Below are positions 56,090 through 64,000 of a stretch of DNA of 64,000 nucleotides, in pieces. A program made the translations under genes and the position numbers. How positions within the stretch are numbered: the stretch's first letter is position 1; each line of letters opens with the position of its first letter. The DNA comes from Stenotrophomonas maltophilia (lineage in GTDB: Bacteria > Pseudomonadota > Gammaproteobacteria > Xanthomonadales > Xanthomonadaceae). The stretch covers positions 424,992 through 488,991 of the forward strand of contig NZ_NEQV01000001.1 in assembly GCF_002799245.1 (NCBI RefSeq). The letters run 5' to 3'. The notes under the pieces were generated by a model that was not told where the DNA came from, did no database searches, and was given only the letters and a program-made list of their open reading frames with translations.

Positions 56090-56310
56090 ATCAGTAGATC
56101 TTCAACGCCCCGAGCCAATGCGTTGGCCCTGTTCCCAGAAACATTGAATGATCACCGGGCGTTCGTAGCCTCATGAACCATATCAACCAGCTACTGGATG
56201 TCTTCGTTCTGAATCCGTGGGCACCCCACGGCGGGGTCCAGCCCTGCCTCGGAGCCGGCGCATTGCAGAACTGTATAGCTCGCGACGTCGAGCGACAGCA
56301 GTCGACCAAG
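56090..56310 (-). pseudogene. Relic of an RHS C-terminal tip of the YkuD-like type
   Basis: On the minus strand, 56171-56270 is about 85-90% identical by eye to the 3' end of the intact RHS gene (58905-59000). It reads GLDPAVGCPRIQNEDIQ, a stop, then LVDMVHEAT, against GWTPAVGCTRMQNEDIQELVDMVREA in the intact gene. Downstream, 56148-56168 matches the very end of the RHS gene after a ~50-nt deletion. So it is a frameshifted, stop-containing remnant of an L,D-transpeptidase-like toxin tip, not a live gene. Confidence 0.75.
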
Positions 56311-56358
56311 CCAAGGCTTCGCGAATCGGGAACGCATCAGCTATTCCCCACGACCGAC

Positions 56359-56904
56359 TCAGACACCGTCACAGTCACCACCAGCTTTGGCCAGCCGGGC
56401 AACGTCACGCAGGGAAGCCTGGATGTCCGCCACTGAGCTGCAAATGTTCTCAGGCGCCACGTCGAACTTTGCATTGCCGGCCCGACGCTTGAAAGCAGCA
56501 AATTCGGACAGGCATTGCCCTGCCAGCCTCTTGGCATCCAGCTTCGACGCAGCCTGAACCATTGCATTGCCCTGCGCGGCGAGGTAGCACTTGTAGTCCT
56601 CGGAGAGCGCTCCATCCATACGGAATCGCGACAGCTCAACCAGGTGCCGAGGGGCGGCAGGACTCCTGCTGCCCCCGATCAAGGCGAGACCAAGCTCAGC
56701 ACCGTCGGCGCCTACACAAGCATAGGGCGTCTGAGAGCACAGCGACTTGCTCTCGGAACTCTTGTGCACTACCAGCGAGGCAAGAATAGAGTGTTCGGCC
56801 ATCTCAATATCTGCCGCGAGTCTCTCTGCCAGCGGCCGCGCGGACACGGGAGAACCAAGCAGGACACAAAGGACGAGGCACGAAATGGGTGCAGTGGTAT
56901 TCAT
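56359..56904 (-). CDS. Exported protein, candidate orphan immunity protein
   Basis: A 181-residue protein with a Sec signal peptide (TTAPISCLVLCVLLGSPVSA) and a mature part with several Cys (LCSQTPYACVG, YKCYLAAQGN, GQCLSEF, NICSSVADI, GDCDGV) that could form disulfides. I recognise no domain. The RHS neighbourhood, lower GC, signal peptide and position directly downstream of an RHS-tip remnant suggest a periplasmic immunity protein left behind after its toxin decayed. This is inference from context. The start ATG at 56904 opens the signal peptide. Confidence 0.6.
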   Translation of the reverse strand: MNTTAPISCLVLCVLLGSPVSARPLAERLAADIEMAEHSILASLVVHKSSESKSLCSQTPYACVGADGAELGLALIGGSRSPAAPRHLVELSRFRMDGALSEDYKCYLAAQGNAMVQAASKLDAKRLAGQCLSEFAAFKRRAGNAKFDVAPENICSSVADIQASLRDVARLAKAGGDCDGV

Positions 56905-57184
56905 CGGCTCACCAGAAACGTTGGGGAAGACGCGTAGACTGACTCATCTGAGCCCTCCACGCCTGCTCGGAGGCGAATCAAGAACCTGCGCAAACCCGAG
57001 CTTTGATCCGGCCTACTTTCCTGGCCGCGTCTCCGAAACCCGGACGCCACATAGGCATCCTGAAGGCGGCTCTTTTCGAGCGCCCGAAACGCGCAAAGGG
57101 ACAATTCCGCGTCATTCGCGCGCATGCCAATGGCTGCGAGAAGTAGCCAAGCCCCCTCCGTTTCATGGCCTTGGTCAACGAGGA

Positions 57185-57511
57185 TTAACTGTTCCGCACA
57201 TCAAATACGGGAACGTGCTCGCCTCGCAAGCAAGCCGCATATCGCTGTGCGACGGAAGCGTAACACCTTGCGGCTGCTTTTGATCTTCGGCGCTTCTTCA
57301 TCGATCTACACACTGCCGTCTCTTCTGCATACCTCATGTCACAGTGGTCATCCTCGTCGCTCTCATCCGCAGAGCCAGCTTGCATAAGCACAGCCAATGA
57401 CATCTGCGACGTAGCGCTATTGGGGCCAAGCCAGCGATGGACTCGAGCAGACGTCTCCCCGTGCCGCTCTCCGTTCTCATATCCGATTCGCTCAGGTGTG
57501 TCGCCAGTCAT
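57185..57511 (-). pseudogene. Orphan RHS C-terminal tip fragment
   Basis: The frame starts within direct repeat copy A, whose opening MTGDTPERIGYENGERHGET is shared with copy B and is probably not a genuine protein start. The end, CDMRYAEETAVCRSMKKRRR...CYASVAQRYAACLRGE, resembles the Cys-rich tip (CD..Y..E...CR......CYASA..RYAACLRG) seen at the C-termini of RHS proteins in this bacterial group. It lacks the RHS core and ends 280 bp before the orphan exported protein gene, so it looks like a leftover tip with its neighbour as possible immunity. I recall the tip pattern from the family and have not checked it. Confidence 0.45.
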
Positions 57512-57642
57512 CCATCAACACCTTGCCGTAGGTGGAAGGTTGGATACGGTCGGATTCTGCCAAACGGAAAAGGCCCCCCATCCATAAAGATGAGGGCCTC
57601 TATCAACACTAAAACCGTCAAGTAGGAATCAGAACGGTTGTG
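57431..57642. repeat. Direct repeat copy A flanking the RHS cassette
   Basis: 212 nt, nearly identical by eye to 63670-63880 (copy B), same orientation, about 6.24 kb apart. The shared part runs from CCAGCGATG...CTCGAGCAGACGTC to GTCAAGTAGG.ATCAGAA.GGTTGTG. It contains a leftward terminator hairpin. Confidence 0.85.
57566..57599 (-). terminator. Leftward terminator inside repeat copy A
   Basis: On the minus strand GAGGCCCTCAT...ATGGGGGGCC pairs around an 8-nt loop (one mismatch/bulge) and is followed by TTTTCC. It would end transcription coming from the immunity gene at 58250-58807. Confidence 0.6.
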
Positions 57643-57715
57643 ACTACCAAACGTGCAAACAAATCCTCACTGGTCAGGCAAGGCAGGCGTTCTGTTCGAT
57701 TGAGCCTGTTCGAAC

Positions 57716-58098
57716 GTAAACATCTGCACTCGCCAGGAGCATCCGTCAGTCAAGAGAATCGACACGGCCCGGCAGCTGTTGGCCAAGGGCCGTCGTGCCG
57801 CGCACAAACCTGGCGATCGGTCGAGCAGGAAGAGGGCGCATACTGTGACCGAATTGATGGCGATGATTGCGACTGTGGGGAGGATCTCATTGGGAAGCGT
57901 GATCGTGCCCTGCTCTACTTCGCCTTCGCCAGCCGTGGACGCCGCCAGAGCGAGACGGCCCATGCCACCTTAAGCAAGCTTTCACCGATTGAGGGCGGCG
58001 ACCTCTACCACCTGGACGTCGGCAAAACGCTGCAGGACGGGGTCAAAGCCGGCGGCTCGCCGGACAAGCCCTTGTTAGGTCCACCCTGGGAACAGTAG
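57716..58098 (+). pseudogene. Site-specific integrase (tyrosine recombinase) remnant, frameshifted
   Basis: Two frames give pieces of one integrase. The first piece reads HPSVKRIDTARQLLAKGRRAAHKPGDRSS...RAHTVTELMAMIATVG; after a shift near 57880 the second reads LIGKRDRALLYFAFASRGRRQSETAHATLSKL...YHLDVGKTLQDG. The segment RDRALLYFAFASRGRRQSE is the start of the catalytic domain of phage-type integrases of this group, with its conserved Arg. The N-terminal part and everything after about the first third of the catalytic domain (His-x-x-Arg and Tyr) are missing. It marks a former integration event in the RHS region. Confidence 0.7.
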
Positions 58099-58249
58099 TG
58101 ACTGAAGGCTTGCTCATGCTTCCAATGGAGGAGTGGCTGGCTCTAACGAGCAACTTGCGCCTGCGCTGGTTGACACTTCATTGCTGAACATGCCTGGTCA
58201 CCCTAGGGCGACGTTCCAGGCGGTGGAGCGAGCCTCCGAGCCTAATGAC

Positions 58250-58807
58250 TCAAGGACCGAACCCCACGGCCATTGAAACGACTCTCTCATCTCGAGTGAA
58301 GAAGCAAATGTTGGATCCACCTTCCGAGAAGCCGCAGACGCGTTCAACGTCGAAGGAACCCAGCTTCGCTCGCGCAGTCTCAATCGAGCCGTATCTACGC
58401 GCAGCACTGACCGCCTTGGACGCGCGATCACCGATCGCAACCCCCTTTAGCCTCAGGCTCTTCAGACTCTCGACGCGAGCTGAGGAAGGGTTATCGGCGG
58501 CGATCGATGAGACGCGAATCTCATCGATTGTTCGGAATTTCGGCGCAACATCAGGGTTGGAGGTGACTATCACCTCCAGCTGTGTGGTTGGATCCCGGTA
58601 TATACGCCGAATTAGACCCGCGGCATCTACGACCTTGTCACCCTCTCCATACCGGCGCAGGACCTCACGTTCGCTGTAGGCATGAGGAAGGTATGCGCCG
58701 TCGCGAAACACCTTTGATACATAGTCGACCCCAGCCGCTCCCGCCGCGGAGTACGCGGCTGCGGCCAGCAATCCAAGTCCAACCAAGGCGACTTTGCTTG
58801 TCTTCAT
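58250..58807 (-). CDS. Exported candidate immunity protein of the RHS toxin
   Basis: A 185-residue protein. The N-terminus MKTSKVALVGLGLLAAAAYSAAGAAG is a signal peptide, so it should reach the periplasm. The rest is a soluble domain I do not recognise (YVSKVFRDGAYLPHAYSERE, DVERVCGFSEGGSNICFF). It starts 16 nt after the RHS stop, is encoded on the same strand and has the same lower GC, as expected for toxin-immunity pairs. A periplasmic location fits a toxin that attacks peptidoglycan. Immunity is inferred from position only. Confidence 0.7.
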   Translation of the reverse strand: MKTSKVALVGLGLLAAAAYSAAGAAGVDYVSKVFRDGAYLPHAYSEREVLRRYGEGDKVVDAAGLIRRIYRDPTTQLEVIVTSNPDVAPKFRTIDEIRVSSIAADNPSSARVESLKSLRLKGVAIGDRASKAVSAARRYGSIETARAKLGSFDVERVCGFSEGGSNICFFTRDERVVSMAVGFGP

Positions 58808-58823
58808 AATGATCTCTGAATGC

Positions 58824-61800
58824 TCAGAAGAATGGGATGATCACCGGGCGTTCGTAGTTCATCCGCTGATAGGAGATCGGTTTTAAAGGATTGCGAGCCT
58901 TTGCCTCACGAACCATATCAACCAGCTCCTGGATGTCTTCGTTCTGCATCCGGGTGCACCCCACCGCCGGGGTCCAGCCCTGTCTCGGCGCCAGCGGATT
59001 GCGGAGCCTTGACCCACCACCATGGATCCACCTGCCACGTGGATCATCGGTCTTCAGAATGTCGTTGGGGCCATACGCCCTCTCGTTCATCTTGTAGGGC
59101 CCCCTTACGGGATAGACATTTGCAGACTGGTAGGGACCAGCCGCACCGGGAAGCGCATTGCCTGCGACGGCGCTTAGCGACTGCCAGGATCTAACAACAT
59201 TGCCGCCATCATCATAGTACGTAGTAATACCAAGATTCTGATACGTCACGATAGAGTCCAGCCCATCGGGATCAACTCCCGACACGGGGTTCCCGTTGAC
59301 GTAGCCGTAAGTTGACACCCCCGCCGCCAGTCCTATTGGATCGCTCTGCACATAGCGCCCCGCGGCCGGGTCGTAATCACGATGCATGTTCTGACTCAGA
59401 GCAGAAATCGCATCGTACCTTTGACCAGGGAAGCGGAGACCGAACTCGAAGTTGGTCCCATCCAGATCGGGATCTTCGTTCGGCAAAGTTGAGCCAAACG
59501 CCTCGCTCTTCAAGTCCCAAGTCCAGACAACGGCGTCTCGCACAGGATCGATGATCACTCGAGGTGCCCCCAGATGATCCGCCTGAACATAGAAAAGGGC
59601 ATCCCCCTTCATTACACCTACCGGCAGGTCGTCGAGCCAAATCAGCTGCTGAGCGCTGCCGGCGTCCAAGCCGTAGCCACCAAGCCATCGCCCTTGTTCG
59701 TCATAGAGGGAATGGCTGACCTCCCCTCCCGCGACCCGGCTGCTTTGCTGCCCCAGCTCGTTGTAACGATACTCCGCAGCGGGCACTCCGTTCAGACGCA
59801 CGATGCTCATGCGGTTCGCTGCACTGTAGGAATAGTCTCTTCCATTTCCGGCATTCGACACCATGTTCCCCGCAGAATCATAGCTCCGTGCCGCACCGGA
59901 AATGCTTTGCAGACGATGGCTCTCTGCCGGGTAAATATAGGCCTGCTCCAAGCCATTGACCTTTGCCGAGAGGCGATTGCCCGTTGCGTCGTACGCATAG
60001 CTCTCGATAGTGGCCCCTGTGGCCGCATCCTTGAACGCCGTAAGGCGTCCTAACGAGTCGTAAGCAAGCGCAATGGACGGCTCCCCGATTGCAGAGCCGC
60101 TCAAGGCGATAAGATCTCCAGCGGGATTGAACGTATAGCCAGCACTGAGTCCACCCACCCCGCTTCCGTGCAACCCGAGGGGACGATAGTCCTGGTCCAA
60201 CTCTCGCAGCAAGGTGCGGCCATTGCCGTAGACCCAGCCAGCGGAAGGACCAAATGGATAACGCTTCGCTCCAGAGACAAGGATCTGGCGCGAAGCTCCA
60301 GGGCGGGTAACCCCGACCTCAATGACAGAGCCTGTAGTGTCACGCACGTAGTCGACGCGACTTCCATCAGGATAAGTGAGCCCACTCAGACGGCCTGCTT
60401 TGGTGTAGCTGTATTGAACAGATAGCACCTTTCCTTCCAAAGCCTGGACCTTTCTGGTTACGTTGCCCGCTTGGTCGTAGCAGTACTTCGTCATGCCGCT
60501 TTGGTCCTGACGTGCGGCCAAACGACCTGATGCGAAGCTCTCGTTCGCGTTACATACGCTGTCCGCCATGTCGTAGGAGTAAGTGGCCACAATCTCCTGG
60601 TCACCATAGACCTTGCGTGTGACGCGTCCCAAGACATCAAAGCCATAGGCGACCGTCTTCCCATTCGCATCGACACGACTGGCAGGCTGCCCCGCACTGT
60701 TGTACGTACCACGGGTCAGTCCAGTGTCAGGACTTTGCTGGGTGATGAGATCGCCGAGACCGGAGTAGTGATAGTTCGTCGCTAGCCCCTTTGGATCAAT
60801 GACGCTGGTTGTCCGGCCTTCTGCGTCATACTCATATCGGATCTGAACGGCCAATCCGCCGACATCCTGCAGCGTCCGGCTTAGCTGGCCAAGGGCATCG
60901 TATTCGAACTGCGTCTTGCGCTTCAGGGCATCGGTGATGAGCTGGACGTTGTTCGCCAGGTCATATGTAAAGTCGGTTGAATTCCCCGCTGCCGTCTTCT
61001 GAGACACCAGCTGCCCCAACTTGTTGTAAACGCGGGAGAGCGAACGCTTCAGTCCACCACCTGCGTCGAACACCTCCTCTTTGGTGCGATTGCCTGCCAC
61101 ATCGAGGGTGTAGCGGATGCTGTTGCCCGCGCCGTCATTAACTTGGGTGAGGCGGTGCGCATCGTCGTAGAGATAGCTGATGGACACTCCATCAGGGTCG
61201 ATGATCGAGGCAAGATTGCCTGTCGGATCGTAGGACATGGAAGTCACTCGATCATTGGCAGACGCAACCCCGTCTACGCTGGCCCGCTCAACCATCGAGG
61301 TAAGCTTGCCTCGAGCGGAATAGCCGAAGTCATGGATTGTGCCCGACGCATCCCGCACTCGAGTGACGCGCCCGTTGCGATCGTAGCTCAGCCGCGTCGT
61401 CACTTGACCCGCGGCATTGGTCTCTGACTGAAGGTCGCCGGCATGGTGGCAAGAGCCGCCCTGAGTGCCGCAACCTGACTCGTCTGCGGTCGCATAGTAG
61501 CTGTACCTGGTAATGTCCTGAACGTCGGTCCGAGGCCCGTCCTCGGTAAGGACAAGACCGATTTGCGGGCACTGGCTGGCATCCACCGCAGAGCAGTAGG
61601 TGGTCGTCCACTGACGGACCCCAGCTGGCGCATTGGCCGCTGTTCCACAGGCATAGCCGACTGCTGTCGGAATGGCAGGATCAACCTCGCAACGCGCGAC
61701 CTCGAGGCCAAGCGCATTGTATTTCCACGAGCTACCGGACACGGCAATACCCGCCGCATCCTTCACCACGCGACTGATTGGCGCGCGCAGTGCGCTATCC

Positions 61801-63374
61801 CAGGTAGTCGTCGTGGTGCGTTGTTGGGGAGTGGACGCAGCATCAACCTGTTCGGTCAGCAGACCGTCCACGCTGTATACCCAGCGAGTCACGATCCCCT
61901 TGAAGTCCGTGACGGACGCAGGGTAGCCGTTCGCGTCATAGGTCATGGCCTTGTAGGGTTGGTTGCACTGGTCGCCACAGGCGGCCGAACCACCTGCGGG
62001 CATCAGACGCCCCTTGCCTGTATCCACGAAGCCCAACTTGGAAGTTGCTCCGAGTGGCCCCTTGACGGTTACCGGCAGCGTTCCCTTCCACGTGGAAGCG
62101 GCGTAGTCCAGAGTTGTGGTATCAACTCCGCCGGCGAACTCCGCGTGATAAGCGCGATGGTTGTAGTCGAATTTAATGGTCTCGTAACGAACGCCTTTCT
62201 CATCCACAATCCCTGTGAGGAAGGACGTGCCTGCGACAGTGGGGCTGTTGGCTGTTTCGTTGTAGATGTAGCCCTTGCTTGTGGCGTCCGGATAGGTCAC
62301 CGATGCAAGCTGTCCTGCGGGGTTGTAGCCAAACGTTTGCGATGCACCGTCCGGCAACGTCAGCCTGGTCAATCGCGATGAGGCATCATACTTAAAGCTC
62401 AAGGTGCGCCCGCTGACGTCGCCAACGGCCAACAGGAGCCCAGCGACTGGCGCCACATCCACCGGCGTGGTTGCGTCTGAATACTGCAAGGACAGAAGCC
62501 TCCTGCCTGCAGAGTCGTAGACCTCCTTCAGCAAGCCTGTTGCATCGTAGATTTCGGTTTGGCGGTTGGCCGCCAACTGCAATGCATAGCCGTTGCCCCC
62601 CTCTCGATCGACGAGCACGTCTGCGACATCGGAATCGACGATCCAGCCGTTTGAGGTTCGAGTGAACAGCTCTGAGCTGCCATCCGGCCGCATGGCACGG
62701 ATGAACGTGCGGTCTCCAGCCGATCCAGTAGTGGGCGCAAGCACTTCGAGTCGCCGATCAAAAAGATGGCGCCACTGAGGGCCCAAAGAAGAACCTGGAG
62801 CACGGGAAGAACTGTTGTAAAACCGCCGGAACATCAGGCCTGACGGCGACTCGAAGTCGGTTTCCTGCCGGTAGAAGTTGCCAGTGGAGGTATTGATCGG
62901 ATCACCCTCAAACGGGCTTCCTGGATCACGGGCATTGGCCTTTGAAGCACTGTCAGCAGCACCTCGAGCCCCGGTTCCATCGGTTGCAGAGCCGAGCCCG
63001 GCTGAACAACGCTTCTGGCACCCGCCGAAATTCTTCTGGGGCTGTCCAATCAATATCTCGGAAGCAAAAACGTTGTCACTAACACTTCCATTGACGTAGA
63101 TCGTCGCAGCCCAGCCGTCGGTGCCGTATCGCACCGTGACAACGGGCGGCTTGGTGCACTTGGGGTCCTGTTGGCAAGGGGCTTGGATCTTCCCAACCAG
63201 GAAGTTGACCGCCGCACCTATGCTCTCAAACGAGCCAACCCCGCGAAACGACTGGACCTTGTAGGGAGGGCCGTAGTAGGTGGCTGCACTTGCAGTCGAT
63301 GCACCGCCCAATGCCAGGCAGAAGGAGAAAATCGCGGCAGCCTTATGACTGCGCAGGGGCATTGCAAATGCCAT
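58824..63374 (-). CDS. RHS-repeat protein with YkuD/L,D-transpeptidase-like C-terminal toxin
   Basis: About 1,516 residues from the ATG at 63374, which follows GGAG at 9 nt and begins a clear signal peptide (LRSHKAAAIFSFCLALGGAS). After a ~120-residue unique N-part, the DUF6531-like segment (FEGDPINTSTGNFYRQETDF) opens a long RHS/YD array with dozens of YD repeats (YDANGYP, YDRNGRV, YDPTGNL, YDDAHRL and so on). The core ends with DYDPAAGRYVQSDPIGLAAG and NPVSGVDPDGL. The variable tip of ~140 residues has HGGGS at about H1451 and AVGCTRM at C1473, the His...Gly-Cys-x-Arg layout of YkuD L,D-transpeptidases, followed by a helix. It probably delivers a peptidoglycan-attacking toxin. No PAAR or VgrG domain is present; secretion seems Sec-based. 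Confidence 0.85.
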   Translation of the reverse strand: MAFAMPLRSHKAAAIFSFCLALGGASTASAATYYGPPYKVQSFRGVGSFESIGAAVNFLVGKIQAPCQQDPKCTKPPVVTVRYGTDGWAATIYVNGSVSDNVFASEILIGQPQKNFGGCQKRCSAGLGSATDGTGARGAADSASKANARDPGSPFEGDPINTSTGNFYRQETDFESPSGLMFRRFYNSSSRAPGSSLGPQWRHLFDRRLEVLAPTTGSAGDRTFIRAMRPDGSSELFTRTSNGWIVDSDVADVLVDREGGNGYALQLAANRQTEIYDATGLLKEVYDSAGRRLLSLQYSDATTPVDVAPVAGLLLAVGDVSGRTLSFKYDASSRLTRLTLPDGASQTFGYNPAGQLASVTYPDATSKGYIYNETANSPTVAGTSFLTGIVDEKGVRYETIKFDYNHRAYHAEFAGGVDTTTLDYAASTWKGTLPVTVKGPLGATSKLGFVDTGKGRLMPAGGSAACGDQCNQPYKAMTYDANGYPASVTDFKGIVTRWVYSVDGLLTEQVDAASTPQQRTTTTTWDSALRAPISRVVKDAAGIAVSGSSWKYNALGLEVARCEVDPAIPTAVGYACGTAANAPAGVRQWTTTYCSAVDASQCPQIGLVLTEDGPRTDVQDITRYSYYATADESGCGTQGGSCHHAGDLQSETNAAGQVTTRLSYDRNGRVTRVRDASGTIHDFGYSARGKLTSMVERASVDGVASANDRVTSMSYDPTGNLASIIDPDGVSISYLYDDAHRLTQVNDGAGNSIRYTLDVAGNRTKEEVFDAGGGLKRSLSRVYNKLGQLVSQKTAAGNSTDFTYDLANNVQLITDALKRKTQFEYDALGQLSRTLQDVGGLAVQIRYEYDAEGRTTSVIDPKGLATNYHYSGLGDLITQQSPDTGLTRGTYNSAGQPASRVDANGKTVAYGFDVLGRVTRKVYGDQEIVATYSYDMADSVCNANESFASGRLAARQDQSGMTKYCYDQAGNVTRKVQALEGKVLSVQYSYTKAGRLSGLTYPDGSRVDYVRDTTGSVIEVGVTRPGASRQILVSGAKRYPFGPSAGWVYGNGRTLLRELDQDYRPLGLHGSGVGGLSAGYTFNPAGDLIALSGSAIGEPSIALAYDSLGRLTAFKDAATGATIESYAYDATGNRLSAKVNGLEQAYIYPAESHRLQSISGAARSYDSAGNMVSNAGNGRDYSYSAANRMSIVRLNGVPAAEYRYNELGQQSSRVAGGEVSHSLYDEQGRWLGGYGLDAGSAQQLIWLDDLPVGVMKGDALFYVQADHLGAPRVIIDPVRDAVVWTWDLKSEAFGSTLPNEDPDLDGTNFEFGLRFPGQRYDAISALSQNMHRDYDPAAGRYVQSDPIGLAAGVSTYGYVNGNPVSGVDPDGLDSIVTYQNLGITTYYDDGGNVVRSWQSLSAVAGNALPGAAGPYQSANVYPVRGPYKMNERAYGPNDILKTDDPRGRWIHGGGSRLRNPLAPRQGWTPAVGCTRMQNEDIQELVDMVREAKARNPLKPISYQRMNYERPVIIPFF

Positions 63375-63453
63375 TGGTACACGCTCCATGTGAAAGACAA
63401 CTGACAAGCCCGGCCAAAGGACTCCATCCGACATCAATCCTTAATGCGCGGAA

Positions 63454-63669
63454 TTAACCTCTTTCCCCCGACCCTGCTGGGGATCGGCAAATCCTAGAGC
63501 AAGCTAATGACAGATTTTGTGCGGCAAGACAAGCTTTGGGGACGAACCGCGCAGTTGGGCTTGGGGCCGCGTTGACCATGTCCGCAGGATCTGCGACAGC
63601 CCCGCGCCAGCTCGCCAGGCCTATGCCCGTCCTTCGCACGCCGTCATCAAGACCAGCCGGGACCATGCA
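63454..63669 (-). other. Leader region upstream of the RHS gene
   Basis: The ~300 bp between the RHS start and repeat copy B contain no convincing gene. An ORF at 63454-63750 begins with the repeat-encoded MTCDTPERVRFENGDRYGET and continues into sequence without family resemblance; I treat it as part of the repeat. A promoter for the RHS gene should lie here, but I cannot place the boxes. Confidence 0.45.
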
Positions 63670-63880
63670 CCAGCGATGAACTCGAGCAGACGTCTCCCCG
63701 TACCGGTCTCCGTTCTCAAATCTGACTCGCTCAGGTGTATCGCAAGTCATCCATCAACACCTTGCCATAGGTGGAAGGTTGGATACGGCCGGATTCTGCC
63801 AAACGAAAAAGGCCCCCATCCATAAAGATGAGGGCCTCTATCAGCACTAAATCCGTCAAGTAGGGATCAGAAGGGTTGTG
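63670..63880. repeat. Direct repeat copy B flanking the RHS cassette
   Basis: 211 nt, nearly identical by eye to copy A at 57431-57642, same orientation. It lies upstream of the RHS gene, so copies A and B bracket the RHS gene, its immunity gene and the integrase remnant. Confidence 0.85.
63806..63837 (-). terminator. Leftward terminator inside repeat copy B
   Basis: AGGCCCTCAT...ATGGGGGCCT on the minus strand with an 8-nt loop (one mismatch), followed by TTTTT. It would end transcription entering from beyond the right edge, possibly from another RHS/immunity unit. From 63881 to the window end I see no gene. Confidence 0.6.
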
Positions 63881-64000
63881 CACACATAAAAGACCGATCC
63901 AGACGATCAATTCGCATTCAAGTACTTGCTTTACATGACAATTCCATCACATGCCTCACCGATTTCCTAGACAAAAGGGACTTGAACTATCGATTTAACG

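Noticed and set aside
57640..58098. An ordinary 152-codon plus-strand gene
   Set aside because: The frame joins unrelated sequence to an integrase segment whose earlier part lies in another frame; it is better read as a pseudogene.
63454..63750. A 98-codon minus-strand gene before the RHS gene
   Set aside because: Its opening is encoded by the direct repeat and recurs at 57511; the rest shows no family features.

Overview
The window reads as a chromosomal segment of a Stenotrophomonas species (S. maltophilia complex or a close relative in the Lysobacterales/Xanthomonadaceae). The evidence is high-GC coding sequence with strong third-position bias, many short GTAG-type palindromes between genes (the SMAG/REP class known from S. 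maltophilia), a second family of about 40-bp palindromes framed by GGGGTC...GACCCC, and gene content typical of that group. This is inference from sequence style and gene families; no search was run.

Region 1 (1-14.5 kb) holds housekeeping and nutrient genes: a left-truncated S9 peptidase, an OPT oligopeptide transporter, a POT di/tripeptide transporter, a second S9 peptidase, the divergent argO/argP pair, a GNAT acetyltransferase, a membrane-anchored malate:quinone oxidoreductase and a TonB-dependent siderophore receptor. The two exported S9 peptidases and two peptide transporters suggest a peptide-scavenging diet.

Region 2 (14.6-22.9 kb) is a complete malonate decarboxylase operon, mdcACDEGBH plus a MatC-type carrier and a GntR/FCD regulator. 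The first genes overlap or abut, and an inverted repeat just before mdcA is a likely operator.

Region 3 (22.9-30.4 kb) contains a Ser/His-rich small membrane protein, a nucleoside hydrolase, an MHS-type MFS transporter, a lipoprotein, an OmpR/histidine-kinase pair, a thioredoxin-like protein and an alpha/beta hydrolase.

Region 4 (30.6-33.9 kb) is one of the most interesting parts. A 158-residue exported protein carries four EG(K/Q)CG motifs followed by two EF-hand loops. It is followed by a DUF692 (MNIO) enzyme, a DUF2063 partner and a haem-type membrane protein, and preceded by a damaged DoxX-like gene. This looks like an HvfA/bufferin-type ribosomal peptide metallophore system with an unusual EF-hand precursor.

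Region 5 (33.8-46 kb) is mixed: metallophosphoesterase, TerC/CBS membrane protein, XRE+DUF2975 pair, ArsR regulator with a cupin-DUF2867 protein, GNAT, small exported proteins, and two GGDEF diguanylate cyclases flanking an AI-2E-family transporter.

Region 6 (46.1-55.9 kb) is a LacI-controlled sugar cluster of two convergent operons. It encodes a GMC oxidoreductase with a gluconate-2-dehydrogenase-subunit-3 partner, cytochrome c, a DUF1080 (3-keto-glycoside hydrolase family) protein, a Gfo/Idh/MocA dehydrogenase, three TIM-barrel isomerase-like proteins and an MFS permease. The palindrome TGCAATCGATTGCA stands before both operons. The likely pathway is oxidation of glycosides to 3-keto sugars in the periplasm, cleavage, uptake and reduction. 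The permease gene has an in-frame TAG at codon 15.

Region 7 (55.9-64 kb) has visibly lower GC. It holds an RHS-repeat protein of about 1,516 residues with a secretion signal and a YkuD/L,D-transpeptidase-like C-terminal tip, followed 16 nt later by a signal-peptide-bearing candidate immunity protein. Downstream are debris of earlier RHS tips, an orphan exported candidate immunity gene, a broken integrase, and a 212-bp direct repeat that brackets the RHS cassette.
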